This document shows, piece after piece, positions 20,966-30,990 of a stretch of 37,904 bases of DNA. Made by a program: the position numbers and the translations under genes. This DNA is from an uncultured Eubacteriales bacterium (GTDB lineage Bacteria > Bacillota > Clostridia > Christensenellales > CAG-138). Each line of letters starts with the position of its first letter. The stretch's first letter is position 1. The notes beneath the pieces are model-generated. The model did not search any database and was not told the DNA's origin. It saw only the letters and a list, made by a program, of their open reading frames with translations. The DNA lies in NCBI GenBank assembly GCA_902794055.1, contig CADBGC010000003.1, positions 1 to 37,904 of the forward strand, given 5' to 3'.

Positions 20966-21655
20966 ATGAAGCATGGAAGAAAGTATAACGAAAAGCTTGC
21001 TGTTTTCGATAAGCAGAAGCTGTATGATCCCGAAGAGGGCCTCGAGGCCGTTCTTGCGACCGCAAGGGCGAAGTTCGATGAGACCGTTGAAGCTCATATC
21101 CGCCTGGGCGTTGACTCCCGCCACGCAGACCAGCAGGTTCGCGGCGCTGTAGTTCTGCCCCACGGCACCGGTAAAACCGTTCGCGTTCTCGTTTTCGCAA
21201 AGGGCGACAAGGCTCGCGAAGCTCAGGAAGCGGGCGCCGATTTCGTAGGCGATGAAGATCTGGTTCAGAAGATCCAGAAGGAAAACTGGTTCGGTTTCGA
21301 CGTTTGCGTCGCGACCCCCGATATGATGGGCGTCGTCGGCCGCATCGGTCGCGTTCTCGGTCCCAAGGGTCTCATGCCCAACCCCAAGAGCGGCACCGTT
21401 ACCATGGAAGTTGCAAAAGCTATCTCCGACATCAAAGCAGGTAAGGTCGAGTACCGTGTTGACAAGACCAACATCTGCCATTGCCCCGTCGGCAAGGTAA
21501 GCTTCGGCAAGGAAAAGCTCGGCGAGAACCTCGCCACGCTTATGGACGCCATCATCAAGGCAAAGCCCGCTGCGGCGAAGGGTACCTACATTAAGAGCCT
21601 CGTACTCTCCACCACCATGGGCCCCGGCGTTAAGTTCAACGGAATGAAGTTCTGA
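20966..21655 (+). CDS. rplA: 50S ribosomal protein L1
   Basis: A 229-residue L1, full length. It starts [10 protein letters not shown] and contains the conserved [20 protein letters not shown] and [18 protein letters not shown], the L1 signature that contacts the L1 stalk of 23S rRNA. In many bacteria L1 also represses its own operon. It follows rplK by 14 bases. A strong terminator comes right after it, so rplJ and rplL, normally next in the operon, are not cotranscribed here. Confidence 0.97.
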   Translation: MKHGRKYNEKLAVFDKQKLYDPEEGLEAVLATARAKFDETVEAHIRLGVDSRHADQQVRGAVVLPHGTGKTVRVLVFAKGDKAREAQEAGADFVGDEDLVQKIQKENWFGFDVCVATPDMMGVVGRIGRVLGPKGLMPNPKSGTVTMEVAKAISDIKAGKVEYRVDKTNICHCPVGKVSFGKEKLGENLATLMDAIIKAKPAAAKGTYIKSLVLSTTMGPGVKFNGMKF

Positions 21656-21676
21656 TCTTAATACCACGAAATTTCA

Positions 21677-21712
21677 AACGGAGCAGGCAGCCGCCCGCTC
21701 CGTTTTCCTTTT
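21677..21712 (+). terminator. intrinsic terminator after rplA
   Basis: AACGGAGC (21677-21684) pairs with GCTCCGTT (21697-21704) and a T-rich run (TTTTCCTTTT) follows. It closes the rpmG-rplA operon. Confidence 0.8.
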
Positions 21713-21857
21713 CGCACGGTCTTTCCCATAGTCCATTCCCCGCTTCCCACGGCGGCGGTTTCTTTTTATATCGGCGCAAATAAAAAAAATATCTCATGTA
21801 ATTCATAGTAAATTGTGGCAAAACTATTAACGACTTGAAGCCGAGTATATATCAGCT

Positions 21858-21885
21858 TTGACAATTATCGATGTTTACCTATAAT
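21858..21885 (+). promoter_or_regulatory. promoter of cysK-cysE
   Basis: Perfect TTGACA (21858-21863) and TATAAT (21880-21885) separated by 16 bases, about 60 bases before cysK. The 292-base gap between rplA and cysK otherwise holds the terminator and AT-rich DNA without an identifiable gene or riboswitch. Confidence 0.75.
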
Positions 21886-21947
21886 ATGAAAACGAGCGCA
21901 AGGGCCAGCTACCCGCTGCGCTTATCCAAAACAAGGAGCGATATTTA

Positions 21948-22880
21948 ATGAACATTCATACCTCGCATGAACAGCTCATCGGCAAAACGCCGATGGTCGA
22001 GCTTACAAGGCTTGAAAATGAGCTTGACCTTAAAGCAAGGCTTATCGTTAAGCTCGAGAGCGCGAACCCCGCGGGCTCGGCGAAGGACAGAGCCGCCAAG
22101 GCCATGCTCGACGATGCTGAACGCCACGGCATACTCCCCCATAATTCGGTGATAATCGAGCCCACCAGCGGCAACACGGGCGTTGCCCTCGCCGCCATCG
22201 CCGGCGCAAGGGGCTATCGCGTTATTATCGTTATGCCCGAAACCATGAGCGTTGAGCGCAGAAACCTTATAAAAGCCTACGGCGCGGAGCTCGTTTTGAC
22301 GGACGGCGCGCTCGGAATGAAGGGCGCGATCGAAAAGGCGGAGGAGCTTAAAAGCACTATTCCCAATGCGTTTATTCCCGGTCAGTTTGTAAACCCCGCC
22401 AATCCCGCCGCGCATTATAAGACAACCGCCCCCGAGATATGGGCGGATACGGGCGGCACGGTGGATATCTTCGTTGCCGGAGTTGGCACGGGCGGAACGA
22501 TCACCGGCGTTGGCGAATATCTTAAAACGATGGACAGCGAAATCAGAATAGTCGCTGTTGAGCCAGCTTCCTCCCCCGTTCTGAGCGGCGGCAAGGCGGG
22601 CGCGCACAAGCTTCAGGGCATCGGTGCGGGCTTCGTTCCCGAAATTCTGAACACGTCGGTCATCGACGAGATAATGACCGCCTCGACCGAGGATGCGCTC
22701 TCCGCGGCAAGGCTGCTTGCGCGGCGCGAGGGCATACTTGCGGGCATATCCTCCGGCGCGGCGCTTTGGGCGGGCATAGAGCTTGCAGGGCGCGATGAAA
22801 ACGCGGGAAAGACCGTGGTCGTGCTGCTGCCCGACACCGGCGAAAGGTATATGTCCACCGCGCTCTATGGCGAGGAATGA
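21948..22880 (+). CDS. cysK: cysteine synthase (O-acetylserine sulfhydrylase)
   Basis: A 310-residue PLP enzyme that makes cysteine from O-acetylserine and sulfide. K46 in SAKDRAA forms the Schiff base, TSGNTGVAL (73 onward) is the substrate loop, and [12 protein letters not shown] (about residue 178) grips the PLP phosphate. [12 protein letters not shown] is the C-terminal hallmark. CAAGGAG precedes the ATG. The gene overlaps cysE by 4 bases (ATGA), so the two enzymes of the pathway are translated together; CysK and CysE also often form a complex. The C-terminus (SALYGEE-like) is normal. Confidence 0.95.
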   Translation: MNIHTSHEQLIGKTPMVELTRLENELDLKARLIVKLESANPAGSAKDRAAKAMLDDAERHGILPHNSVIIEPTSGNTGVALAAIAGARGYRVIIVMPETMSVERRNLIKAYGAELVLTDGALGMKGAIEKAEELKSTIPNAFIPGQFVNPANPAAHYKTTAPEIWADTGGTVDIFVAGVGTGGTITGVGEYLKTMDSEIRIVAVEPASSPVLSGGKAGAHKLQGIGAGFVPEILNTSVIDEIMTASTEDALSAARLLARREGILAGISSGAALWAGIELAGRDENAGKTVVVLLPDTGERYMSTALYGEE

Positions 22881-23806
22881 ACACAAGCTTTCTAAATAAT
22901 TTATCTGTAATTCCGATTATAAAGTATAGTAAAATGGATACGCTTTCCCTCATAGAAAAAACCGCGCTTTCGCTCGATACGGACGATGCTTCTGCCGCGC
23001 AGGATCGCAATTTCCGCGCCTTTCGCGAGCGGGTCGAACGATACACCGATCTGCTTATCGAAGCCATGTTTCCCAAATACGCCTCGCTCTCTCTTTCAAG
23101 AAAGGAGGCGCTCGCTCAGGCATCCGTTCTGATACGCTGCTGCGTTTCCGCCGTAACCGGCGATGAGGAGCGCGCCGAAGCGGTGCTCGAAGCGGTGTTT
23201 TCCGCGCTTCCCGCCGTAAAAAAGCTGCTTTTGACCGATCTTGAAGCAGCATACAAGGGCGACCCCGCCGCAACGGGGCTTGATGAGATAATCCTCTGCT
23301 ACCCCGCCTTCACTGCGATAAGCACCTACCGCCTCGCACATATCCTCTACCTTGAATGCGTACCGCTGCTGCCCCGCCTTATGAGCGAATATGCGCATCG
23401 TTTGACGGGCATTGACATCCACCCGGGAGCGACCATCGGCGAAGCGTTCTTCATAGACCACGGCACGGGCGTGGTCATCGGCGAGACCACGACCATCGGC
23501 AAGAACGTTAAGCTCTATCAGCACGTTACGCTCGGCGCAAAGAGCTTCGACGTTGAGCCGGACGGCAGCCTCGTTAAGGGCATTAAGCGCCACCCCGACA
23601 TTGGCGACCGCGTTGTGATCTACTCCGGCGCAACGGTGCTCGGCGGCAGCACGCATATCGGAAACGACTGCGTTATCGGCGGAAACGTGTGGCTCACCCA
23701 CTCGGTCGAGGCAGGAAAGATGGTGCTTTCACGCGCCGCCGTGACCGTTAAGCCGCTGACGAGGGATCTTTCGATCGGCACGGTTTTTGAAAGCGCGATG
23801 CTGTGA
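22877..23806 (+). CDS. cysE: serine O-acetyltransferase
   Basis: A 309-residue acetyltransferase that makes O-acetylserine from serine and acetyl-CoA. The N-terminal part (about 1-190) is helical, as in the EpsC/long SAT type; the C-terminal left-handed beta-helix has hexapeptide repeats and active-site segments: [40 protein letters not shown] and the late [18 protein letters not shown]. The insert [19 protein letters not shown] is typical of this subgroup. It overlaps cysK by ATGA, so the start is given by coupling; another in-frame Met lies at about residue 20. It ends before a strong terminator. Confidence 0.93.
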   Translation: MNTSFLNNLSVIPIIKYSKMDTLSLIEKTALSLDTDDASAAQDRNFRAFRERVERYTDLLIEAMFPKYASLSLSRKEALAQASVLIRCCVSAVTGDEERAEAVLEAVFSALPAVKKLLLTDLEAAYKGDPAATGLDEIILCYPAFTAISTYRLAHILYLECVPLLPRLMSEYAHRLTGIDIHPGATIGEAFFIDHGTGVVIGETTTIGKNVKLYQHVTLGAKSFDVEPDGSLVKGIKRHPDIGDRVVIYSGATVLGGSTHIGNDCVIGGNVWLTHSVEAGKMVLSRAAVTVKPLTRDLSIGTVFESAML

Positions 23807-23817
23807 TAAAGAATACG

Positions 23818-23848
23818 AAAAGCAGAATGCTTCGGCGTTTTGCTTTTT
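23818..23848 (+). terminator. intrinsic terminator after cysE
   Basis: AAAAGCAGAATGC (23818-23830) and GCGTTTTGCTTTT (23835-23847) pair, with two G-U pairs, around a TTCG tetraloop, followed by T. A 13-bp stem with a stable loop. Confidence 0.85.
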
Positions 23849-23952
23849 CATTTCCCCGTATTCATCATTTCTTCCGTAAACGCATATAGTTTTTTAGCAC
23901 CGCGGGTATGGGCGCATCTTGCCCCGCCGCTCGCGAAACGGAAGGAGAAAAA

Positions 23953-24330
23953 ATGAAGAGCACACAGAAAAATCCGTATCTCGGCATTCTTATAGGGGTC
24001 GTCGCCTCAATGCTTTTATCAGTTCTGCTCGTTGCCCTATGCGCTCTGCTGCTTCAAAAGCAGGTGCTCGGCTTTGAAAGCATATACATAGTAAATCCCG
24101 TGATAAAATCCGTCTGCGCACTCGCAGCCGCCCTTATCGGCACGGCAAGGCTTGAAAAGCTGCGCTGGCTTTGGGGAGCCGTTTGCGGCGTGGGCTATAT
24201 CGTGCTGACAACGCTTGGCTTCGGGCTTTTCTCGGGCGAAGTTCACCTCAGCTCCGCAAACCTCGTCGATCTTGCGATGTGCGCCTTTGCGGGGATGATC
24301 GGCGGCATAATACGGAGCCTGTCGAAATAG
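23953..24330 (+). CDS. TIGR04086/YrzE-type four-span membrane protein
   Basis: A 125-residue hydrophobic protein with four predicted spans (LGILIGVVASMLLSVLLVAL, PVIKSVCALAAALIGTA, LWGAVCGVGYIVLTTLGFGL and DLAMCAFAGMIGGIIRSL). This pattern of length and glycine-rich helices matches the TIGR04086 family, which sits near yajC/secDF/recJ in Clostridia and has no known function. The start is the ATG at 23953, with GGAAGGAG just upstream; a longer frame to 23908 lacks such a site. The secDF genes often found here are absent. Confidence 0.72.
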   Translation: MKSTQKNPYLGILIGVVASMLLSVLLVALCALLLQKQVLGFESIYIVNPVIKSVCALAAALIGTARLEKLRWLWGAVCGVGYIVLTTLGFGLFSGEVHLSSANLVDLAMCAFAGMIGGIIRSLSK

Positions 24331-24394
24331 ATAATAATTCACGAACAATTAAATAATATAATTTTAAAGTTTTAAAAAACTTTTCACGGCACTA

Positions 24395-24424
24395 TTGAAC
24401 CGTCCCCCGCTGTTGTAGTATAAT
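24395..24424 (+). promoter_or_regulatory. promoter for recJ
   Basis: TTGAAC (24395-24400) and perfect TATAAT (24419-24424) separated by 18 bases, about 95 bases before the recJ start. Confidence 0.6.
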
Positions 24425-24521
24425 TTAAGTTGAATAATTATTTCTGCGCCGCCGAGCGGACTGAGAGCTGCGGCTTAACGCCCGCATCATGTTCGATCAG
24501 CGGCAAGCGGAGGGGTTCGAT

Positions 24522-26960
24522 TTGGTGATCTACCGCAAATCCAAATACTATTCCGAGGAGAGGGAGCTTTCCACGGCGCTTTGCGATACTCTCGGCATTT
24601 CGCCGCTTTTATTGCGTGCGCTTCACGTTCGCGGAGCGGAAACGCGCGAGCAGATCGAGCGTTTTCTTTCCCCTTCCATCAAGCATTTCCACGATCCCTT
24701 CCTTTTGAACGACATGCACAAGGCCGTTGAGCGCATCCGTCTTGCGCTCGACACGGGCGAAAGAATCTGCATCTTCGGTGATTACGACGTGGACGGCATC
24801 TGCGCCACCGCGATGCTGACCGACTATTTCCGCTGCATCGGCGCGGACGTTATCTACCATATCCCCTCCCGAACCGAGGAGGGCTACGGCATGAGCGCCG
24901 CCGCTATAGACAAGCTCTATTCAAAGGGCGTTGGGCTCATAATCACGGTTGATAACGGCATCTCCGCCGCAAGCGAGATCGACCGCTGCACCGAGCTTGG
25001 GATGGACGTTATCGTTACCGATCACCATATCCCGCCCGAGCGCATTCCCGATTGCGTGGCCGTGGTGAGCCACACCGTTCCGGGAAGCAGGTACCCCAAT
25101 TCGGTGCTCTGCGGCGCAGGAACCGCCTTCAAGCTCGTTCACGCGCTTGCGGGCGCGGATGCCGCTATGAAATACGTTTCGCTTGCGGGGCTCGCCTCGG
25201 TTGCGGACGTTGTGCCGCTTATTGATGAAAACCGCATCTTCGTTAAGCTCGGCCTTGAGGCCATAAACGAGGGGCGCTGCTGCTACGGGCTTTCGCGCCT
25301 GCTTGGCAGCATCAGCACCGCTAAAAAACCGTACAACACCTGCAATCTCGGCTTTGCCGTTGCGCCCAGGCTCAACGCCTCGGGCCGAATGAGCGATGCC
25401 TCGCTCTCCGTGGAGCTCTTCCTTTCATCCGATTTCCGCGAGATCGACCGCATGATAAGCGAGTTGAACAGACTGAACGAGCTTCGCCAGAAGGACGAGG
25501 CGGGAATCCTTGCGGATGCGCTTTCGATGCTTTCCTCGCGCGACCTTTCGGACACAAGGGCGATAGTGCTCTGCAAAAACGATTGGAACGGCGGCGTTAT
25601 AGGCATTGCAGCATCAAGGATACTCGAGATGTTCCATAGACCCACGATACTGCTCTGCGAATCCGGCGGAGTTCTCAAGGGCTCGGCAAGATCGATAGAC
25701 GGCGTGAATATCCACGATGCGCTGCTTGCCGTTAAGGACTGCTTCCTGCGCTTTGGCGGGCATGCAAAGGCCGCCGGCATCACCATGGAGCAGGGCATGC
25801 TCGAGGAATTCGACAGGCGGCTCAACGAATACCTTAAAAACACCTTTACGGATGCGGATTTTGCCGCAAGGAAGGATTACGAATTCGAGATCCCGGCCTC
25901 TGCGGTCACGACCGAGCTTATACGCGAGATCTCCATGCTTGCGCCGTTCGGCGAGTGCAATCCCTCCCCCGTTTTCCGCTCATCAAACGTTGAGATCGGA
26001 AATATACGGCGCTTTGGCAACGATTCGCAGCACACCAAGTTCGACGTATTATGTCCCTCCGGCTGCCTTGAAGCGGTCTGGTTCGGCTCCTCGCCCTATT
26101 TCAAGGGGCTGTTGAGCGCCGAAAAGCTCGATCTGCTCTATACGCCCACCATAAATACCTGGTGCGGCAGCGAGGGCATACAGCTTCGCGTTAAATGGGC
26201 TCAGGCTCAGACCCCCGAGAACGCGGCAGCTTACGTTGAAAACGGCATGTGGAATTTCTGCGATGCGTTCGTTGAAAACTCCTGCTATGCGCCCGCTCAG
26301 TCAGGGTCCCGCGCGATAAAGAGCGCGCCCGGCCTCACCGAGCTCTATTCGAGCAAGCTTTCGGGCGTTATGGCGCTCGCCTTCTCCCCCGAGAGCGCGA
26401 AAAAGGCTATCGAGGAGCTGGCTTCCTCCAAGCTCAGCGTGGATATCTGCTTCGGCTGCCCGCCCGAATCCTCGGTTTGCGACAACGTGCTCGTTATCGC
26501 TCCGAAGGTATTCCAGCTTCCCGAATTCGGCTACAGCACCGTTGTTGTGCTCGATGAGCCGCATTTCGACGGCGTTATTGAGGCGCTTGAAGCAAGGCTC
26601 GCTTCCTCCGAGCTGCTCGCAGCCGAGGGCTATTTGCCCGAGCGCCTGCCCGCATTTGCCTCGGTCGCTTCGCTCTTCAAGCTTGAAAGAGAATATTTGA
26701 CCGAGTGCTACAGCCTCACCATGAGCAAGCTTTCAAGCTGCTTCTGCTCGTTTGAAGAGCTTGCCTGCAAGCTCTCCGAGAGCACCGATTCGCCGAAATA
26801 CTGCGCAAGATTCGCGCTGCGCGTGTTCATCGAGTTGGGCTTTTTGCGCATCAATTCGCGCGGCTCGCTCGAAACCGCCGTGATAGTGCCCACCTGCCTT
26901 TCAAAAAGCAGGCTCTATTCCGCCGCTGCCGCTTTACAGAGCGCCAAAGCGGATGTATAA
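24522..26960 (+). CDS. recJ: single-stranded-DNA-specific exonuclease RecJ
   Basis: RecJ, the 5'-3' single-strand exonuclease of recombination and mismatch repair. DHH-family motifs are present: FGDYDVDGICATAML (about residue 85), VTDHHIPPERI (about 165) and FGGHAKAAGITM in the DHHA1 domain (about 408). At about 812 residues it is of the long type found in Bacillota, with a C-terminal extension of about 250 residues after the OB-like part. The start is set at TTG 24522, 8 bases after GGAGG (24509-24513); the next codon, GTG 24525, is also possible, and an upstream ATG (24489) has no ribosome binding site. A promoter for apt is embedded in its last codons. Confidence 0.93.
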   Translation: MVIYRKSKYYSEERELSTALCDTLGISPLLLRALHVRGAETREQIERFLSPSIKHFHDPFLLNDMHKAVERIRLALDTGERICIFGDYDVDGICATAMLTDYFRCIGADVIYHIPSRTEEGYGMSAAAIDKLYSKGVGLIITVDNGISAASEIDRCTELGMDVIVTDHHIPPERIPDCVAVVSHTVPGSRYPNSVLCGAGTAFKLVHALAGADAAMKYVSLAGLASVADVVPLIDENRIFVKLGLEAINEGRCCYGLSRLLGSISTAKKPYNTCNLGFAVAPRLNASGRMSDASLSVELFLSSDFREIDRMISELNRLNELRQKDEAGILADALSMLSSRDLSDTRAIVLCKNDWNGGVIGIAASRILEMFHRPTILLCESGGVLKGSARSIDGVNIHDALLAVKDCFLRFGGHAKAAGITMEQGMLEEFDRRLNEYLKNTFTDADFAARKDYEFEIPASAVTTELIREISMLAPFGECNPSPVFRSSNVEIGNIRRFGNDSQHTKFDVLCPSGCLEAVWFGSSPYFKGLLSAEKLDLLYTPTINTWCGSEGIQLRVKWAQAQTPENAAAYVENGMWNFCDAFVENSCYAPAQSGSRAIKSAPGLTELYSSKLSGVMALAFSPESAKKAIEELASSKLSVDICFGCPPESSVCDNVLVIAPKVFQLPEFGYSTVVVLDEPHFDGVIEALEARLASSELLAAEGYLPERLPAFASVASLFKLEREYLTECYSLTMSKLSSCFCSFEELACKLSESTDSPKYCARFALRVFIELGFLRINSRGSLETAVIVPTCLSKSRLYSAAAALQSAKADV

Positions 26961-26961
26961 T
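26933..26961 (+). promoter_or_regulatory. promoter for apt inside the 3' end of recJ
   Basis: TTTACA (26933-26938) and TATAAT (26956-26961) are exactly 17 bases apart; the recJ stop codon TAA (26958-26960) lies inside the -10 box. Start near 26968 leaves room for the apt ribosome binding site at 26988. Confidence 0.6.
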
Positions 26962-26999
26962 ATCAATTATTGAAAAAACTCTCCCATGAGGTGAAGGAT

Positions 27000-27524
27000 A
27001 TGATGAACGAAGAAAGACTCAAAAAAACAGTTCGCGACATTCCCGATTTTCCCACCAAGGGCATCCTTTTCAGGGATATCACGACCCTTGTTAAGGATCC
27101 CGAGGCCTACGGCTCGCTGATAGCAACGCTTGCAAACGAGCTTCGCCCCTACGATATCGACATAGTTATCGGCCCCGAAGCCCGCGGTTTCGTTGTGGGT
27201 TCGGCGGTTGCCTACGCGCTTCGCGCCGGCTTCGTGCTGGCAAGAAAGCCCGGCAAGCTTCCCTGCGAGGTGAAGCGCCTTGAGTACGGCCTTGAATACG
27301 GCAGCGACTGCCTTGAGATACATACCGATGCCATAAAGCCCGGTGCCCGCGTTGCCCTTGTGGACGATCTGCTTGCCACGGGCGGCACGGCGCGCGCGGT
27401 GATCGAGCTTGTTCGCAGCATGGGCGCCACGGTCGAAGCTGCGGCCTTTGCCATCGAGCTTTCCGACCTCGGCGGCCGCGAAAAGCTGGACGGTATCCCG
27501 GTCATAACCGCGATGACATATTAA
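27000..27524 (+). CDS. apt: adenine phosphoribosyltransferase
   Basis: A 174-residue purine salvage enzyme converting adenine and PRPP to AMP. FPTKGILFRDITTLV, IGPEARGFVVGSAVAYALRA and the PRPP motif VALVDDLLATGGTARA are all present. GAGGTG (26988-26993) is 6 bases before the ATG at 27000; a TTG at 26970 would lie at the predicted transcription start and is rejected. It lies between recJ and relA, a common order in Clostridia, linking purine salvage to (p)ppGpp control. Confidence 0.95.
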   Translation: MMNEERLKKTVRDIPDFPTKGILFRDITTLVKDPEAYGSLIATLANELRPYDIDIVIGPEARGFVVGSAVAYALRAGFVLARKPGKLPCEVKRLEYGLEYGSDCLEIHTDAIKPGARVALVDDLLATGGTARAVIELVRSMGATVEAAAFAIELSDLGGREKLDGIPVITAMTY

Positions 27525-27536
27525 TACGCTATTCGT

Positions 27537-27570
27537 ATGCCAATAAATAAACGATTTTATTTATTGGCAT
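27537..27570. repeat. AT-rich 15-bp perfect stem-loop between apt and relA
   Basis: ATGCCAATAAATAAA (27537-27551) pairs fully with TTTATTTATTGGCAT (27556-27570) around CGAT. No T-run follows, and the stem has little GC, so it is a weak terminator at best. Confidence 0.6.
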
Positions 27571-27642
27571 AACTATTTCATTTTAAGCGTGAGGATTGGG
27601 CAATTTACGAGTTCCCTTTGGTATCTCATCCCAAATCGTCCG

Positions 27643-27668
27643 CTGTTCACTATTCGCTGTTCACTATA
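27643..27668. repeat. dispersed TTCACTATTCAC-type repeat, copy B
   Basis: CTGTTCACTATTCGCTGTTC followed by ACTATA contains two TGTTCACTAT units 15 bases apart, in opposite orientation to copy A at 649. It ends 25 bases before relA, close to its ribosome binding site, and could influence relA translation. Confidence 0.55.
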
Positions 27669-27693
27669 TAAACGTTTGGAGGTGTGAAGGTTT

Positions 27694-29865
27694 ATGGACA
27701 GGCTCATTGCCGCGTGCGAAAAGAAATTTCCCCCTGAAAAAACAGAATTGCTGAAGAAGGCCATCGAGTTTGCAAAAACCGTTCACGCCAATCAGAAGCG
27801 TGAATCGCTCGAGCCGTACTACGTTCACCCCGAGGCCGTGGCCATGATACTTGTGGATATGGATATGGACCCGGACACCGTTATAGCCGGTCTTCTTCAC
27901 GACACCGTTGAGGACGGCATGGACGTAAGCGTTGAGCAGGTCGCCGCCATGTTCGGCAAGGATATCGCCAAGATGGTGGACGGCGTTACCAAGCTGACCA
28001 ATACCAACATAACCCGCATGCTTTCCCGCGAGGATCGCCAGGCGGAGAACCTTCGCAAGATGTTCCTTGCGATAGCAAACGACGTTCGCGTGGTTATTAT
28101 AAAGCTTGCCGACCGCCTGCATAATATGCGCACTCTCGGCTACTGCACCCCCGAAAAGCGAGTCCGCAAGGCGCAGGAAACCATGGATATCTACGCGCCG
28201 CTCGCCGAGCGCTTCGGAATGGGCGCAATAAAGGTTGAGCTTGAGGATCTTTCCTTCAGCTACCTTATGCCCGAGGAATGCAGGCATCTTGAATCCCTTA
28301 TCGGCCCCAAGCAGACCGAGCGTATGTCGCTTCTGAAAACCGCGATGCGCAGGATAGAGACCGAGCTGAGCGCGGCGGGCATCAAATGCGAGGTCAGCGG
28401 CAGAAGAAAGCATATCTACAGCATCTATCGCAAGCTGAACAATAAAAAAGTCAGCCTCAACGAGATATACGATCTTGTTGCGCTGCGCGTTATTGTGGAC
28501 AGCATCAAGGACTGCTACGGTGCGCTTGGCATCATCCACTCGATATGGCGCCCCTTCCCCGGAAGGTTCAAGGACTATATCGCCATGCCGAAAACCAATA
28601 TGTACCGCAGCCTGCACACCACGCTTTTCAGCGATTTCGGAATGCCCTTCGAGGTTCAGATCCGAACGCAGGAGATGCACCGCATGGCGGAATACGGCAT
28701 CGCGGCGCATTGGATGTATAAGGAAGGGCGCACCAAGCAGGACGATCTTGATAAAAAGCTCGAATGGCTCCATCAGCTCGTCAACTACGCCTCCGATGCA
28801 AGCTCCTCCAAGGAATACGTTGAAAACGTTCGCCACGATTTCTTTACCGACTACGTTTTCGTTTTGACCCCGCAGGGCGAGATCTTCGATCTTCCCGTGG
28901 GCTCCACTCCGATCGACTTTGCCTACCGCATCCACTCGAAGGTGGGCGATCATACGCACCATGCGAAGGTCAACGGCGTTCCCGTCAAGCTCGACTATAA
29001 GCTGCGCACGCACGACGTTGTGGAGATAACCACCAGCCCGCAGGCATCACCGAACCGCGACTGGCTCACCTTCGTTAAAACCTCCCAGGCCAAGAACCGC
29101 ATCAAGCAGTATTTTAAAAAGGCAAACAGGGAGGAAAATATCGCGCGAGGCAAGGAAATGCTCTCCGAGGCCGCGCGCCGTCAGGGGCATAAGCTTTCGG
29201 ATATCACCAAGCCCGACCACGTCCATGCCGTGCTGACAAAGCTAAACATGAACGAGTTTGACGACGTGCTTGCCGCGATAGGCTACGGCGGACTCTCCAC
29301 CGGTCAGGTGCTCAGCCGCTTGATGGAGGTCTATCGCAAGGAGCGCAAGGAGCAGGAGCTGGCCGAGAAGCTGGCCTCGGGCGAGAATACCCAGGTCAAG
29401 AGCTTTGACGCGCATGGCCGCGCCGTGATAGTCAAGGGCGAGGCAAATATGGTCGTCCGCTTCGCTCAGTGCTGCTCCCCCCTTCCCGGCGACGAGATCT
29501 TCGGCTATATCACGCGCGGCAGGGGCGTTTCGATCCACAGCGCCAAATGCCCGAACGCCGCTTCCCTTCTTGCCGACTCCGAGCGCATAATCAGCGTTGA
29601 GTGGGCGGATGAAAACAGCACGAAATTCCCCGTTTCCGTCAATATCATCGGCGACGAGCGCCCCGGCCTTATGGCGGAGATAACGATGATGCTGCTGAAC
29701 CTCGGCATCAACCTGCATAAGCTCAGCGCCAAAACGACCGACGATGGGCGCGGAGTGGAGGTTTCGATGGGCTTTGAGGTCAAGAACGCGGAGCATCTTG
29801 CAAGCATTACGCGCAGCCTGATGAAGATAGACGGCGTGCGCGGCGTAACGAGGGCATTGAACTGA
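27694..29865 (+). CDS. relA: bifunctional (p)ppGpp synthetase/hydrolase (RelA/SpoT family)
   Basis: A full-length 723-residue Rel enzyme that makes and destroys the alarmone (p)ppGpp. Hydrolase domain: [20 protein letters not shown] and LLHDTVEDG (HD pair near residue 68). Synthetase domain: [24 protein letters not shown] domain ([20 protein letters not shown], residues about 388-450), a zinc-finger-like region with [10 protein letters not shown] (about 590) and a C-terminal ACT domain follow. The intact HD motif means that it can hydrolyse as well. GGAGG lies upstream of the ATG. The relA-dtd overlap is one base. Confidence 0.97.
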   Translation: MDRLIAACEKKFPPEKTELLKKAIEFAKTVHANQKRESLEPYYVHPEAVAMILVDMDMDPDTVIAGLLHDTVEDGMDVSVEQVAAMFGKDIAKMVDGVTKLTNTNITRMLSREDRQAENLRKMFLAIANDVRVVIIKLADRLHNMRTLGYCTPEKRVRKAQETMDIYAPLAERFGMGAIKVELEDLSFSYLMPEECRHLESLIGPKQTERMSLLKTAMRRIETELSAAGIKCEVSGRRKHIYSIYRKLNNKKVSLNEIYDLVALRVIVDSIKDCYGALGIIHSIWRPFPGRFKDYIAMPKTNMYRSLHTTLFSDFGMPFEVQIRTQEMHRMAEYGIAAHWMYKEGRTKQDDLDKKLEWLHQLVNYASDASSSKEYVENVRHDFFTDYVFVLTPQGEIFDLPVGSTPIDFAYRIHSKVGDHTHHAKVNGVPVKLDYKLRTHDVVEITTSPQASPNRDWLTFVKTSQAKNRIKQYFKKANREENIARGKEMLSEAARRQGHKLSDITKPDHVHAVLTKLNMNEFDDVLAAIGYGGLSTGQVLSRLMEVYRKERKEQELAEKLASGENTQVKSFDAHGRAVIVKGEANMVVRFAQCCSPLPGDEIFGYITRGRGVSIHSAKCPNAASLLADSERIISVEWADENSTKFPVSVNIIGDERPGLMAEITMMLLNLGINLHKLSAKTTDDGRGVEVSMGFEVKNAEHLASITRSLMKIDGVRGVTRALN

Positions 29866-30311
29866 TGAGAGCCGTTTGCCAAAGAGTGAAGCGCGCAAGC
29901 GTTGAAGTTGAAAATAAAACCGTTGGAGCGATCGGCGCGGGGCTGCTCGTTTTCCTCGGCATAGCGCCCGAGGATACCGACGACGATATCGCCTATATCG
30001 TTAAAAAATGCACGGGACTGCGCGTTTTTGAGGATGAAGCCGGCAAGATGAATAAAAGCGTTCTGGATATAGGCGGAAGCATCCTGCTCGTTTCGCAGTT
30101 CACGCTGCACGGCGATGCGCGAAAGGGCTTTCGCCCAAGCTTTTCATCCGCCGCGCCGCCCGATATCGCGATACCGCTCTATGAAAAAACCATCGCCGCC
30201 TTCCGCGAGCAAGTTCACACCGAAACGGGCATCTTCGGCGCGGAGATGCAGGTCGAGCTTATCAACGACGGCCCCGTTACCATACTTTTGGACAGCGAGC
30301 GGCTGTTTTAA
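29865..30311 (+). CDS. dtd: D-aminoacyl-tRNA deacylase
   Basis: A 148-residue DTD that removes D-amino acids (and glycine from tRNA-Ala) from mischarged tRNAs. The two catalytic loops are visible: SQFTLHGD near residue 77 and [10 protein letters not shown] near the end. [15 protein letters not shown] is the usual start. Its ATG shares the A of the relA TGA stop (TGATG), so translation is coupled. relA-dtd is a conserved pair across Bacillota. Confidence 0.96.
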   Translation: MRAVCQRVKRASVEVENKTVGAIGAGLLVFLGIAPEDTDDDIAYIVKKCTGLRVFEDEAGKMNKSVLDIGGSILLVSQFTLHGDARKGFRPSFSSAAPPDIAIPLYEKTIAAFREQVHTETGIFGAEMQVELINDGPVTILLDSERLF

Positions 30312-30336
30312 CACTAAACAAAATTCGGAGAAGAAT

Positions 30337-30990
30337 ATGAATATCCTTTGCCTTCCAACGGGGCCTCTCGGCACCAATACATACATAGTTTACAGCGAAA
30401 ACGGCACCGCGGAGAACCCTGCGGACTGCGTGGTCATCGACCCCGCGGCATCCAAGCCCGTTATAAAAAAGCTGCGCGAGATGAACCTGCGCTGCACCCA
30501 TATCCTGCTTACCCACGGGCATTTCGACCACACGATGGGCGTTGCCAAGCTCAAGGAGGAGGAAGGCGCACTCGTTTTCATCCATGATGCCGATGCCGGT
30601 GCGCTTTCGGGCGGCGAGGCGAGCCTTGCATATATGGCGGGCACTCACGTTGCCCCCTGCGAGGTGGATAAAAGGCTCAAGGACGGCGATACCTTCACCG
30701 CAGCGGGGCTCGAATTCAAGGTAGTGTTCACCCCGGGGCACACGCCCGGCGGCGTTTGCTACGTTATCGAGAGCGAAAAAGTCATCTTCTCGGGCGACAC
30801 GCTCTTCCGCCTCAGCGTTGGGCGCACCGATCTTGCGGGCGGCGACGGGATGCGCCTGTATGAATCCATAGCCTTCCACCTCTTCACGCTTCCCGGCGAC
30901 TATCGCGTTTTCCCGGGGCATGAGGATGAAACAACGCTCGAATTCGAGCGCAAGCACAATCCCTTTATGAAGAGCGGCGGCCTTTACTGA
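30337..30990 (+). CDS. metallo-beta-lactamase-fold hydrolase (glyoxalase II-like)
   Basis: A 217-residue MBL-fold protein. The metal-binding motifs are complete: THGHFDH (H-x-H-x-D-H), TPGHTPGG, SGDTLF and the late FPGHEDET. This matches the YqgX/hydroxyacylglutathione hydrolase-like group found next to relA and dtd in Clostridia, whose substrate is not settled. GGAG lies 6 bases before the ATG at 30337; an open frame reaching back to 30115 overlaps dtd and is rejected. Confidence 0.92.
   Translation: MNILCLPTGPLGTNTYIVYSENGTAENPADCVVIDPAASKPVIKKLREMNLRCTHILLTHGHFDHTMGVAKLKEEEGALVFIHDADAGALSGGEASLAYMAGTHVAPCEVDKRLKDGDTFTAAGLEFKVVFTPGHTPGGVCYVIESEKVIFSGDTLFRLSVGRTDLAGGDGMRLYESIAFHLFTLPGDYRVFPGHEDETTLEFERKHNPFMKSGGLY

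Noticed and set aside
24331..24521. tRNA, riboswitch or T-box in intergenic gaps (also checked before cysK, relA and rpmG)
   Set aside because: No tRNA arm pattern, T-box sequence or riboswitch core was recognised; only promoters, hairpins and repeats were seen.
27573..27764. Minus-strand frame of about 63 codons across the start of relA
   Set aside because: It is made of repeat copy B and the reverse of relA, with no ribosome binding site.
27664..29013. Minus-strand open frame of about 449 codons opposite relA
   Set aside because: Antisense to an unmistakable RelA; composition is His/Ala/Val/Leu-rich as in typical mirror frames.
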